Positions 52,389 through 60,128 of a DNA stretch of 64,000 bases are shown in pieces. Location of the stretch: positions 186,001 through 250,000 of the forward strand of contig NZ_JAURVN010000014.1 in NCBI RefSeq assembly GCF_030655415.1, in the 5' to 3' direction. Under the pieces are notes generated by a model. That model saw only the letters and a program-made list of their open reading frames with translations, did not search any database and was not told the origin of the DNA. Position 1 is the stretch's first letter; the number at the start of each line of letters is the position of its first letter. This DNA is from Herminiimonas sp. (GTDB lineage Bacteria > Pseudomonadota > Gammaproteobacteria > Burkholderiales > Burkholderiaceae). A program made the translations under genes and the position numbers.

Positions 52389-53303
52389 TCAATCTGTTTT
52401 GTATCGGATCTGGGTGTCAAAGCGTTCTACCAGAAAATCAATGAAAGCTCTGGCACGCGCCGTTTGATTACGTCGATTCGCGTAATAGACAAACAGATCT
52501 GCGGACGGCAGATTGAACTCGGGCAGGATGACTTTCAGTCGCCCGCTTTCAAGATACTTCGCCAAATCCCATTCTGAGCGTATCAAAATCCCATGACCGT
52601 CCAGCGCCCAACCGAGGACGATATCGCCGTCATTACTCGACAATGCCCCTTGGACTTTCATCACTTCGTTTTGCTGATTCCGCGTGAAGCGCCAGATGCC
52701 GTAGGCTTCGTCATTTTGTCTGTGAATGATGCAGCGATGCTGCGTCAGGTCGGCGAGGGTAGTGGGTGTGCCGTGTTGTTCCAGATAAAGCGGCGATGCA
52801 CATAAGAAGCGCCGGTTCGTCATCAGGCATCGAGCGTTGAGTCTTTGATCTGGCAGCGCGCCAAATCGTACCGCGATATCAAACCCACCTTCAACCAGAT
52901 CCACCGGCTTGTCGGTTAATTCAACCTGTACTTCAACATGCGGATGCAGCCGTGCGAATTCCGAGACCAGCGGTGCGATGGTGGTACGGCCAAACCCCAG
53001 TGTGGCGTTCACCCGCAACAAGCCGCGCAAATCCGTTTTGCTGCTGGATACGGCGTCTTCCATTTCGCGCAATTGTTCAAAAATGCGCGTCGCATGCGAC
53101 AGGTAAGTTTCACCTTCCTTGGTCAGGCTGATGCTGCGTGTGGTGCGATTAATAAGGCGCACGCCGAGCTTGGCCTCCAACTGAGCAAGTCGTTTGGTGG
53201 CGGCGGGCGGCGTGATGTCCATCGCGCGCGCGGCGGCAGACAGATTGCCATGACGTGCAATCAGGATAAAGAATTCGAGTTCGGAGGCGAGATCGTTTTT
53301 CAC
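52389..53303 (-). CDS. LysR-family transcriptional regulator, probable regulator of tarD
   Basis: A 304-residue LysR protein: N-terminal winged helix-turn-helix (about 5-65, AARAMDITPPAATKRLAQLE) and a periplasmic-binding-type effector domain from about 92. It is divergent from the D-tartrate dehydratase gene with a large inverted repeat between them, the standard arrangement for a LysR activator and its target. The effector could be D-tartrate, by inference. Confidence 0.9.
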   Translation of the reverse strand: MKNDLASELEFFILIARHGNLSAAARAMDITPPAATKRLAQLEAKLGVRLINRTTRSISLTKEGETYLSHATRIFEQLREMEDAVSSSKTDLRGLLRVNATLGFGRTTIAPLVSEFARLHPHVEVQVELTDKPVDLVEGGFDIAVRFGALPDQRLNARCLMTNRRFLCASPLYLEQHGTPTTLADLTQHRCIIHRQNDEAYGIWRFTRNQQNEVMKVQGALSSNDGDIVLGWALDGHGILIRSEWDLAKYLESGRLKVILPEFNLPSADLFVYYANRRNQTARARAFIDFLVERFDTQIRYKTD

Positions 53304-53323
53304 AGCAAGTTTTTGTCTGGCTA

Positions 53324-53360
53324 TTCACCAAAAGTTAATAATCAACTGATTTTTGGTGAA
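53324..53360. promoter_or_regulatory. LysR-type operator between regulator and tarD
   Basis: Perfect 10-bp inverted repeat TTCACCAAAA (53324-53333) and TTTTGGTGAA (53351-53360) with a 17-base spacer, 21 bases upstream of the regulator start and 84 upstream of tarD. Confidence 0.7.
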
Positions 53361-53444
53361 GTATAAGCGCACTTTGGGCAGATATGCTGGCGTCTGCTTG
53401 AAACATGCCGCAGCAGTGAAGTCCCAGAACACTTAGGAGAACCA

Positions 53445-54611
53445 ATGAGAGTCGTCGAAATCCGTGAAAAAACCTTGCCTATCAGCTCGCCCATCCGCAA
53501 CGCCTATATCGACTTCAGCAAAATGACACTGAGTCTGGTCGCCGTGGTTACCGACGTGATTCGCGATGGCAAGCCGGTGGTCGGTTATGGCTTCAACTCC
53601 AATGGCCGTTACGGCCAGGGCAAACTGATGCGCGAGCGCTTTATCCCACGCTTGCTGGAAGCCGATCCTGATTCCCTGATCAACGACGCTGGCGACAATC
53701 TCGATCCGCACAAGATCTGGAACACGATGTTCACGAATGAAAAGCCGGGTGGTCATGGCGAGCGTTCAGTGGCGATCGGCACCATCGATATGGCTGTGTG
53801 GGATGCGGTGGCGAAGATAGAAGGCAAGCCACTGTTCCAGTTGCTGGCTGATCGCTACGGCAACGGCACGCCAAATCGCGAGATTTTTGTCTATGCGGCT
53901 GGCGGTTATTACTATCCCGGCCAGAATCACGACAAGCTCAAGGACGAAATGCGCAGCTATATCGATCGCGGCTATACCGTGGTCAAGAAGAAGATAGGCG
54001 GCGAATCGCTGGACGAGGATTTGCGTCGTATCGATTCGATCCTGAGTGTCTTGCAGGATGGGCAGAAACTGGCGGTCGATGCGAATGGCCGTTTCGATCT
54101 GGATACCGCGATCCAGTACGCCAAGGCCTTATCCCAATACGACCTGTTCTGGTACGAAGAGGCGGGCGATCCGCTGGATTTCGAGCTGCAGGCAACCTTG
54201 CGCAACTATTACAAGAACCCGATGGCAACCGGCGAAAACCTGTTTTCGATGCAGGATGCGCGCAACCTGATACGTTACGGCGGCATGCGCCCTGATCGTG
54301 ATTACCTGCAATTTGACTGCGCCTTGAGTTACGGCCTAGTTGAATATCTGCGCACGCTGGACATGCTGAAAGAGCACGGCTGGTCGAAAGAGCGTTGCAT
54401 TCCACACGGCGGCCATCAAATGTCTTTGAACATAGCGGCTGGTCTTGGACTTGGCGGCAACGAATCGTATCCGGATTTATTCCAGCCTTTCGGCGGTTTT
54501 CCGGACGGAGTGAAAGTGCAAAACGGCTACATCACGATGCCGGATTTGCCGGGTATCGGTTTTGAAGGGAAGGCCGATCTGTATCAGGAAATGCAGAAGC
54601 TGCTGGCTTGA
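53445..54611 (+). CDS. tarD: D(-)-tartrate dehydratase
   Basis: A 388-residue mandelate-racemase-subgroup enolase-superfamily enzyme that dehydrates D-tartrate to oxaloacetate. It matches what I know of the characterised Bradyrhizobium enzyme throughout, including ISSPIRNAYIDF, NEKPGGHGERSVA, VYAAGGYYYPG and CIPHGGHQMSLNIAAG. Catalytic residues are Lys183 (VVKKKIGG) and His321; metal ligands are Asp212, Glu238/239 and Glu264. Length is normal. TAGGAGA precedes the ATG. Regulated presumably by the divergent LysR protein. Confidence 0.93.
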   Translation: MRVVEIREKTLPISSPIRNAYIDFSKMTLSLVAVVTDVIRDGKPVVGYGFNSNGRYGQGKLMRERFIPRLLEADPDSLINDAGDNLDPHKIWNTMFTNEKPGGHGERSVAIGTIDMAVWDAVAKIEGKPLFQLLADRYGNGTPNREIFVYAAGGYYYPGQNHDKLKDEMRSYIDRGYTVVKKKIGGESLDEDLRRIDSILSVLQDGQKLAVDANGRFDLDTAIQYAKALSQYDLFWYEEAGDPLDFELQATLRNYYKNPMATGENLFSMQDARNLIRYGGMRPDRDYLQFDCALSYGLVEYLRTLDMLKEHGWSKERCIPHGGHQMSLNIAAGLGLGGNESYPDLFQPFGGFPDGVKVQNGYITMPDLPGIGFEGKADLYQEMQKLLA

Positions 54612-55001
54612 AGTAGTAGGGCACTATGCTGAGATTCTCGGCTTGGCGTTTATAAAGAAGATGAAGATGGTGTAGTGCCTTCAAGAAAGACGCCTATTTT
54701 TGATGAATAAAACAGTGATTTAAAACAAGAGAAAAATTTAAAGTGAATTGATTGAATTAGATTATAAGTCTATGATTATTAGATAAATACTATCTTAAAA
54801 ATAAATCACTTTAAGTATTCATCATCCTGAATACTGATGCTTTTTCGGCGTTGCCTTCAAGTACACATCTTTGATGCAACTACGTGTAGAACATTACGAT
54901 ACGGCTGGCAAAATTGTTGGCAGAAAGTAAAAAGGCTTGCGGATCGCAAGCCTTTTTACGTGGATAAATCCAAGCGACCGACAAGGTCGCGCTATTGATT
55001 T
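54612..55001. other. Intergenic region, 390 bp, with AT-rich core
   Basis: Lies between convergent genes. From about 54690 to 54830 the sequence is markedly AT-rich, with the widely spaced inverted repeat TTAAAGTGA/TCACTTTAA (54738-54746, 54806-54814) and AGATA-AATAC-TATCT (54781-54795). No gene is evident. It ends in the strong hairpin at 54927-54959. Confidence 0.6.
54927..54959. terminator. Bidirectional terminator between tarD and DUF533 gene
   Basis: Perfect 14-bp arms GTAAAAAGGCTTGC and GCAAGCCTTTTTAC with a 5-base loop and T/A runs within the arms. Confidence 0.92.
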
Positions 55002-55775
55002 TTAAGCTTTGGAAATGTCTGCGACCTGTTGCTCGAGCTTGGCCTTCAGATCTGGATCGAGTTTCAACTCTTTTGCCAATTGATCCAGATAGGCGCGCTC
55101 CATGAAGCTTTCATCATCCACGATCAGCAAGCTGGCCAGATACATCTCGGCTGCCATTTCTGGTGTAGTCGATGCACGCGCTACCGCAGAAGGATCGAGC
55201 GGACGGGTTAATTCTTCATGCAACCAGCGTTGATCGGCGGCATCGGCTGAAAGCTTGGCCATTTCCTGTTCGAGCAATTGCGTTTCTTCCGCGCCGATAT
55301 GACCATCGGCCTTGGCCGCGCCTATCATCGCAATCAGGATCGCCGAACTGTGTTGTTCAGCTTGTGGGGCAGGTAAGCGATCCAGGGTTTGTGGTTCGCC
55401 AATAGGAGCATTGCCGGTTTGTTTCGCCTGATCACGTTGCCAATCGCCATACGCCTTGAATGCCAAAGCACCCAGCGCCGCCATGCCGCCGTACATTGCG
55501 ATATTGCCGCCGATTTTGCGGGCCTTCTTGTTACTGAGTAGCATCGCCAACGCACCACCGCTGATTGCGCCGCCGCCAAATCCCGTCAGCAAGGACGACA
55601 GACCACCACCGCCTTGACCGTTATTGGCTTGACCACCGCCTAACAGACCGCCAAGTTTGTCCTGCAAGCCACCCAAAGCGCCGCCACTTTGCTGGCCGTT
55701 CTGGCCATTGCCCCATTGTTTGGCCAAATCCTGGCCGGACTTCAAAAGTTGATCCAATATAAGACGTGTGCTCAC
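55002..55775 (-). CDS. DUF533 (YebE-like) membrane-associated protein
   Basis: A 257-residue protein. The first 75 residues are very rich in Gly, Gln and Leu (low complexity, GGLLGGGQANNGQGGGG). One or two short hydrophobic segments follow (about 76-108), then a helical TerB-like domain (about 145-250, SAILIAMIGAAKADGHIGAEE with the Asp-Gly-His metal-type motif). YebE is induced by envelope stress in enterobacteria; the function is unknown. Starts with GTG at 55775. Its upstream region is a duplicate of that of the next gene. Confidence 0.85.
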   Translation of the reverse strand: MSTRLILDQLLKSGQDLAKQWGNGQNGQQSGGALGGLQDKLGGLLGGGQANNGQGGGGLSSLLTGFGGGAISGGALAMLLSNKKARKIGGNIAMYGGMAALGALAFKAYGDWQRDQAKQTGNAPIGEPQTLDRLPAPQAEQHSSAILIAMIGAAKADGHIGAEETQLLEQEMAKLSADAADQRWLHEELTRPLDPSAVARASTTPEMAAEMYLASLLIVDDESFMERAYLDQLAKELKLDPDLKAKLEQQVADISKA

Positions 55776-55842
55776 CGAGGGTCCCTTTTAGATGTTGGTC
55801 GTGAGTACCATTGACCGAAAAATCGCCGCTTTGTTCAATTAT

Positions 55843-55927
55843 AAAAACTGCATGCGATAGTAAATCTCATCAGTTCTATAGCCGCGAGTTTCCGCTCGTC
55901 AAACAAGTTTCTAATCAATCGCGACTC
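55843..55927 (-). repeat. Intergenic repeat copy 1 (upstream of DUF533 gene)
   Basis: About 85 bases that align with 56558-56644, by eye around three quarters identical. Shared blocks include AAAAACTG, AAATCTCA, GAGTTTCC, CTAATCAATC/CTGATCAATC and CGACTC. Weaker similarity extends toward the gene. Each copy lies roughly 60-150 bases upstream of a minus-strand gene, so both probably contain the promoter. Confidence 0.65.
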
Positions 55928-55958
55928 GACACCTCAAGCGCCAAGATCGGTCGTTTCT

Positions 55959-56498
55959 TCAAGCTGGGTCGGCTACCGGATCGGCGTCCTGCGCCAAACC
56001 GGCGATATCGGCCTTGACCTTCCTGATGTCCGGAATGCTTTTGTAGCGCAGGTTTTTATAACCAGCTCTTTGCAAAATCATGTCATGCCTTGCCTCGACT
56101 GCTTCCTTGCCTTTGTAGCTGGGGACGTCCGACGTAACGATCGCAATCACCTTGAAGGATTTGTCGCAGATTACAAAGTTGGCTACTTTGCTCTCAAAGG
56201 CATTGCGAGTTGCGCGTTTGTCCGCAGCCATCAACGCGGAAAACGCGACCTGCGGTAGCACGATGTGTTCAGGTAATGCTTCCATCAAGCGGAAATACAG
56301 GGCCTGTTCTTGCTCACTCAATGGAGATTTCTGGCTGATATTGCCGCCCAGTTTTCTGTTTTGTTTGGTTCCTTCACGCGCCGCCAGCACGGCTGCTATC
56401 AACGCCAGCCCCAATATTGCAAAAGTCCAGATCATCACTAGTCCCAGGAAAAAAGCAGAAGGGTAACGTAAAAAACGCTTCTTGTATGCGAAGCTCAT
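55959..56498 (-). CDS. DUF2726-family membrane-anchored protein
   Basis: A 179-residue protein. One N-terminal membrane helix (about 12-35) is followed by a DUF2726 domain, recognisable by LSEQEQALYFRLMEALP, VLPQVAFSALM, a VICDKSFKVIAIVTSD strand pair and YKSIPDI. DUF2726 is distantly nuclease-like, but activity is unproven. Start: ATG at 56498 has GAGGAG very close; an in-frame TTG at 56516 is possible. Its promoter region duplicates that of the DUF533 gene. Confidence 0.75.
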   Translation of the reverse strand: MSFAYKKRFLRYPSAFFLGLVMIWTFAILGLALIAAVLAAREGTKQNRKLGGNISQKSPLSEQEQALYFRLMEALPEHIVLPQVAFSALMAADKRATRNAFESKVANFVICDKSFKVIAIVTSDVPSYKGKEAVEARHDMILQRAGYKNLRYKSIPDIRKVKADIAGLAQDADPVADPA

Positions 56499-56557
56499 GC
56501 TCCTCTGTCTGCGCAAAAGAGCACTTTACGCCTGATAAAAAGTCCCAACAAAAAACC

Positions 56558-56644
56558 AAAAACTGAATGGGTAGTAAAATCTCACCTGTTGTATTGCCAA
56601 GAGTTTCCTCTTTGCAAAGTAGTCTTCTGATCAATCACGACTCA
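56558..56644 (-). repeat. Intergenic repeat copy 2 (upstream of DUF2726 gene)
   Basis: Partner of the repeat at 55843-55927 in the same orientation and at a similar distance from its gene (start 56498). See that entry for shared blocks. Confidence 0.65.
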
Positions 56645-56703
56645 TCGCATTTAATCTCGCAACATCAGCGCCCCCAACCGGTCAAGCTGTGTTCTTGAAT
56701 TCT

Positions 56704-56730
56704 GCTATGCCCACCACCTCGGTGCATAGC
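56704..56730 (+). promoter_or_regulatory. Hairpin in the mqo upstream region
   Basis: GCTATG-CC-CACC-ACCTC-GGTG-CATAGC: 10 base pairs with a two-base bulge, ending 47 bases before the mqo start. It could be an operator or a leader hairpin; no T-tract follows. Confidence 0.35.
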
Positions 56731-56777
56731 GAACATGAAAAAGCGCATGTCATCTTAATGAACATATGGATTAAATA

Positions 56778-58421
56778 ATGTTGAAAAAAACCCACCTAGC
56801 TTTACTCGGTTTTGTTTTATCGCTGACGCTGATGCCTTTGCATGCAGCCGAAATCAAAAAAGTAGATGTCATGCTGGTCGGCGGCGGCATCATGAGTTCG
56901 ACCTTGGGTATTTGGCTCAATGAACTCGAACCGACCTGGACCATGGAAATGGTCGAACGACTCGACGGCGTAGCGCAAGAAAGCTCAAACGGCTGGAACA
57001 ATGCAGGCACCGGTCACTCCGCCTTGGCCGAGTTGAACTACACGCCAGAAAACAAGGATGGCAAGATTGAAATCGCTAAAGCGATCGAAATCAATGAGGC
57101 CTTCCAGATATCCCGCCAATTCTGGGCCTGGCAAGTCAAGAACAGTGTCTTGAAAGATCCACGCTCATTCATCAACTCGACGCCGCACATGAGTTTTGTA
57201 TGGGGCGATGAGAACATCAAGTACCTCAAAAAACGTTACGAAGCATTGCAAGCAAGCCCATTATTCCGCGGCATGCAGTACTCGGAAGATGCTGAACAAA
57301 TCAAGAAGTGGGTTCCACTGATGATGGAAGGCCGCGCCGCGAATCAAAAAGTCGCAGCCACCTGGACGCCAATCGGTACCGACGTCAACTTCGGCGAAAT
57401 CACACGTCAGTTTGTCGGTCATCTTCAAACCAAACCTAATTTTTCTCTGAAGCTTTCGAGCGAAGTGCAAGACATCACACGCAACAAAGATGGCACCTGG
57501 CGCATCGCTTACAAGAATTTGAAGGATGGTTCTAAAACAGAAACCGACGCCAAGTTTGTGTTTATCGGTGCGGGTGGCGGTGCCTTGCATCTGCTGCAAA
57601 AATCCGGCATTCCTGAAGCGAAAGAATATGGCGGCTTCCCAGTCGGTGGCTCCTTCCTGGTGACTGACAACCCTGCGATTGCCGAACAGCATTTGGCCAA
57701 AGCGTATGGCAAGGCATCGGTAGGTTCGCCTCCAATGTCGGTGCCGCATCTGGATACCCGTGTGCTGGATGGCAAACGCGTTATTTTGTTTGGCCCGTTC
57801 GCTACCTTCTCGACCAAGTTCTTGAAAGAAGGCTCGCACATGGATCTGTTCACGAGCACGACGACAAGCAATGTTTGGCCGATGGTGCGAGTGGGCGTTG
57901 CCGAGTATCCGCTGGTTGAGTATTTGGCTGGTCAGTTGATGCAATCAGATGATGACCGCTTGAATGCATTGAAAGAATACTTCCCGAACGCGAAAAAAGA
58001 AGACTGGCGTTTGTGGCAAGCAGGTCAACGGGTGCAGATCATCAAGCGCGATGAAGACAAGGGTGGCGTACTGCGATTGGGTACCGAAGTCGTGGCATCC
58101 AAGGATGGCACGATCGCTGGTTTGCTTGGCGCATCGCCGGGCGCATCCACTGCTGCACCTATCATGTTGAACGTGCTTGAAAAAGTATTCAAGGACAAGG
58201 TCGCAACGCCAGCATGGCAAAGCAAGATCCGTCAGATTGTTCCAAGTTATGGCACCAAGCTGAACGATCACCCAGAAAAAGTGGTTCAAGAATGGGCGTA
58301 TACCAGCCAGTTGCTGAAGCTGACGCCGCCACCTGTTATCGATTTGAAAGTAGTGCCGCAAGCACCAGCCAAATCCGGTGCAAGCAAGCCTAAGCGCGAA
58401 ACAGCCGATCTGGCACTGTAA
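56778..58421 (+). CDS. mqo: Malate:quinone oxidoreductase
   Basis: A 547-residue membrane-associated FAD enzyme that oxidises malate to oxaloacetate and reduces quinone in the citric acid cycle. The FAD motif [11 protein letters not shown] is at 34-44 and [23 protein letters not shown] (read in parts, about 60-82) is diagnostic. An N-terminal hydrophobic stretch resembling a signal peptide (residues 1-23) is present, as also in the Escherichia coli enzyme. The C-terminal tail ([13 protein letters not shown]) is a low-complexity extension. Terminator follows. Confidence 0.94.
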   Translation: MLKKTHLALLGFVLSLTLMPLHAAEIKKVDVMLVGGGIMSSTLGIWLNELEPTWTMEMVERLDGVAQESSNGWNNAGTGHSALAELNYTPENKDGKIEIAKAIEINEAFQISRQFWAWQVKNSVLKDPRSFINSTPHMSFVWGDENIKYLKKRYEALQASPLFRGMQYSEDAEQIKKWVPLMMEGRAANQKVAATWTPIGTDVNFGEITRQFVGHLQTKPNFSLKLSSEVQDITRNKDGTWRIAYKNLKDGSKTETDAKFVFIGAGGGALHLLQKSGIPEAKEYGGFPVGGSFLVTDNPAIAEQHLAKAYGKASVGSPPMSVPHLDTRVLDGKRVILFGPFATFSTKFLKEGSHMDLFTSTTTSNVWPMVRVGVAEYPLVEYLAGQLMQSDDDRLNALKEYFPNAKKEDWRLWQAGQRVQIIKRDEDKGGVLRLGTEVVASKDGTIAGLLGASPGASTAAPIMLNVLEKVFKDKVATPAWQSKIRQIVPSYGTKLNDHPEKVVQEWAYTSQLLKLTPPPVIDLKVVPQAPAKSGASKPKRETADLAL

Positions 58422-58467
58422 TGTAAGTCGTATCGAATATTGAATTTCGATACGCATCGCTAAAAAG

Positions 58468-58501
58468 AAAAGGGCCTGGTATAAAAACCAGGCCCTTTTT
58501 T
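58468..58501. terminator. Bidirectional terminator after mqo
   Basis: Perfect 13-bp arms AAAAGGGCCTGGT and ACCAGGCCCTTTT (58468-58480, 58487-58499) with a T-run. It lies between convergent mqo and the XdhC gene. Confidence 0.93.
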
Positions 58502-58536
58502 CATTTGCTAAACATGACTACATTTTATTCACTTCC

Positions 58537-59550
58537 TTAGTCACTTTGACATGCAGCATCCTGCGCTGCAGGACTCTCAGCTTTAGTAGTCGGACGAATC
58601 CCATTTTTGACCGCAATGATTTCAGCCATTACGCTCACTGCGATTTCCGCTGGCGTTTTGCTGCCGATGTGAATCCCGACCGGGCTATGCAAGCGTGCCA
58701 ACGATGCATTGGTTTCGTTGAAATGAGTCATCATCCGTTCACGTCGGCTTGCGGCGTTACGAAGCGAGCCGATTGCGCCCACGTAAAAAGCAGGGCTGTG
58801 TAAAGCTTCCAGCAAAGCCAGATCGTCCAGTTTTGGATCATGACTGAGCGCGACTATGCAACTGCGTTGGTCAGGCCTGAACGTGACAACGGCGTCGTCG
58901 GGCATCTCGGTAACGATCTGCACGCCGGACACAGACCAGACCTTTACGTACTCGGTGCGTGGATCGCACACGGTCACAGCGAAGCCATTAAACACCGCCA
59001 TCGTTGATAAATACTCGGCCAGTATTCCGGCGCCAATCAACAACATTCGATACTCAGGTCCCAATGTAGATGTCAGATGCTCGCCATCAAAATGCAACGG
59101 TTGCGCAGTATCAGTTGGTTCAAGGACGACGCTGCCATCGGCACAAGACACGGTACGACGCATCAGCAAGCCTGACTCCAACCTTTGCACCAATGTATTC
59201 AATGCGTCGGGCTCGGGATTGAACTCCAACAATAATTCCAAAGTACCGCCACAGGGCAGGCCAAAACGATAAGCTTCATCGGCACTGACGCCATACTTAA
59301 CTAACTCAGTGGTTTGCGACGACATGGCAGCTACGCTTTGCGCGGTGGCATACCGCGAGATCAAGTCATCTTCTATACAACCGCCGGAGATGGAGCCGAC
59401 CGTAAGTCCGTCGTCACGCAAAGCCATCATTGCGCCCACGGGTCTGGGTGATGATCCCCATGTTTTGATAACCGTTGCCAGCAATGCCCGGTGACCGGCG
59501 GCGCGCCAGTCACGCAAACTACGTAATACGGTGATGTCTATGCTGTCCAT
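58537..59550 (-). CDS. XdhC/PaoD-like molybdenum cofactor insertion protein
   Basis: A 337-residue protein. The N-terminal XdhC/CoxI domain has TVIKTWGSSPRPVGAMM and GSISGGCIEDDLI (about 25-68); the C-terminal Rossmann part contains MLLIGAGILAEYL and VGAIGSLRNAASRRERM. XdhC proteins bind mature molybdenum cofactor and insert it into their partner enzyme; PaoD does this for PaoABC. It is last in the operon, 8 bases after the nucleotidyltransferase gene. Confidence 0.9.
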   Translation of the reverse strand: MDSIDITVLRSLRDWRAAGHRALLATVIKTWGSSPRPVGAMMALRDDGLTVGSISGGCIEDDLISRYATAQSVAAMSSQTTELVKYGVSADEAYRFGLPCGGTLELLLEFNPEPDALNTLVQRLESGLLMRRTVSCADGSVVLEPTDTAQPLHFDGEHLTSTLGPEYRMLLIGAGILAEYLSTMAVFNGFAVTVCDPRTEYVKVWSVSGVQIVTEMPDDAVVTFRPDQRSCIVALSHDPKLDDLALLEALHSPAFYVGAIGSLRNAASRRERMMTHFNETNASLARLHSPVGIHIGSKTPAEIAVSVMAEIIAVKNGIRPTTKAESPAAQDAACQSD

Positions 59551-59558
59551 TTTTTCTC

Positions 59559-60122
59559 TCAGGCGGGATGGTCTGTTCGCACGAATAATTCCTCGGCCTT
59601 GGCCAAGTCGTCGACGGTATCAATATCTGTCACCAGCCCCGCGTCATCCAAAACCAGATCGAAGACTTCATGCGACGCACGATATTTTTCCACGACCGTT
59701 TTTGCGCCAGCATCGCCAGATAAACCGCACAGCGCCTCAAAACATTCATGACGAAACGCGACCGGATGTCCTTGCTGTTGGCGGTAATGCGGCACGACGA
59801 CTTTTTGTAAAAGCAGGCCATTGGCTACCAACTGCAAACTTTTGGCCTGAATCATAGGCAAGTCGCCGGGAAGGATTAACCATCCTGCAGCGTGCGGCGT
59901 GGCAGACACGCCGGCGGCGATGGAGTCGGCCATGCCGCCGCTGCCCGGCGAGTGCTTGACGACATGCAAATCCAGACCTGCTAATTCAACCGCGCGAAGC
60001 ACGCGTTCCAACACCGTCGCACCGGCCAAGGATGCGGCTAGCTTGTGCGTCTTGCCGCCGGAGGCGTGGAAGCGTTCTCCTTTTCCAGCAGCAAGTACGA
60101 TGACGACGGGTTTGGCGGTCAT
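59559..60122 (-). CDS. Molybdenum cofactor nucleotidyltransferase (MocA-like)
   Basis: A 187-residue MobA-fold protein: nucleotide-binding VIVLAAGKGERF (7-18), KLAASLAGATVLERVL, the metal-binding LPGDLPMI and GHPVAFRHECFEAL. MocA transfers CMP to molybdopterin to make the cytosine dinucleotide form used by PaoC-type enzymes, so its place between the large-subunit and XdhC genes makes sense. CTP versus GTP preference cannot be read with certainty. It begins 6 bases after the preceding gene. Confidence 0.85.
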   Translation of the reverse strand: MTAKPVVIVLAAGKGERFHASGGKTHKLAASLAGATVLERVLRAVELAGLDLHVVKHSPGSGGMADSIAAGVSATPHAAGWLILPGDLPMIQAKSLQLVANGLLLQKVVVPHYRQQQGHPVAFRHECFEALCGLSGDAGAKTVVEKYRASHEVFDLVLDDAGLVTDIDTVDDLAKAEELFVRTDHPA

Positions 60123-60128
60123 AAGCGT

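Noticed and set aside
57261..57944. 227-codon open frame on the minus strand
   Set aside because: Antisense to mqo; no independent support.
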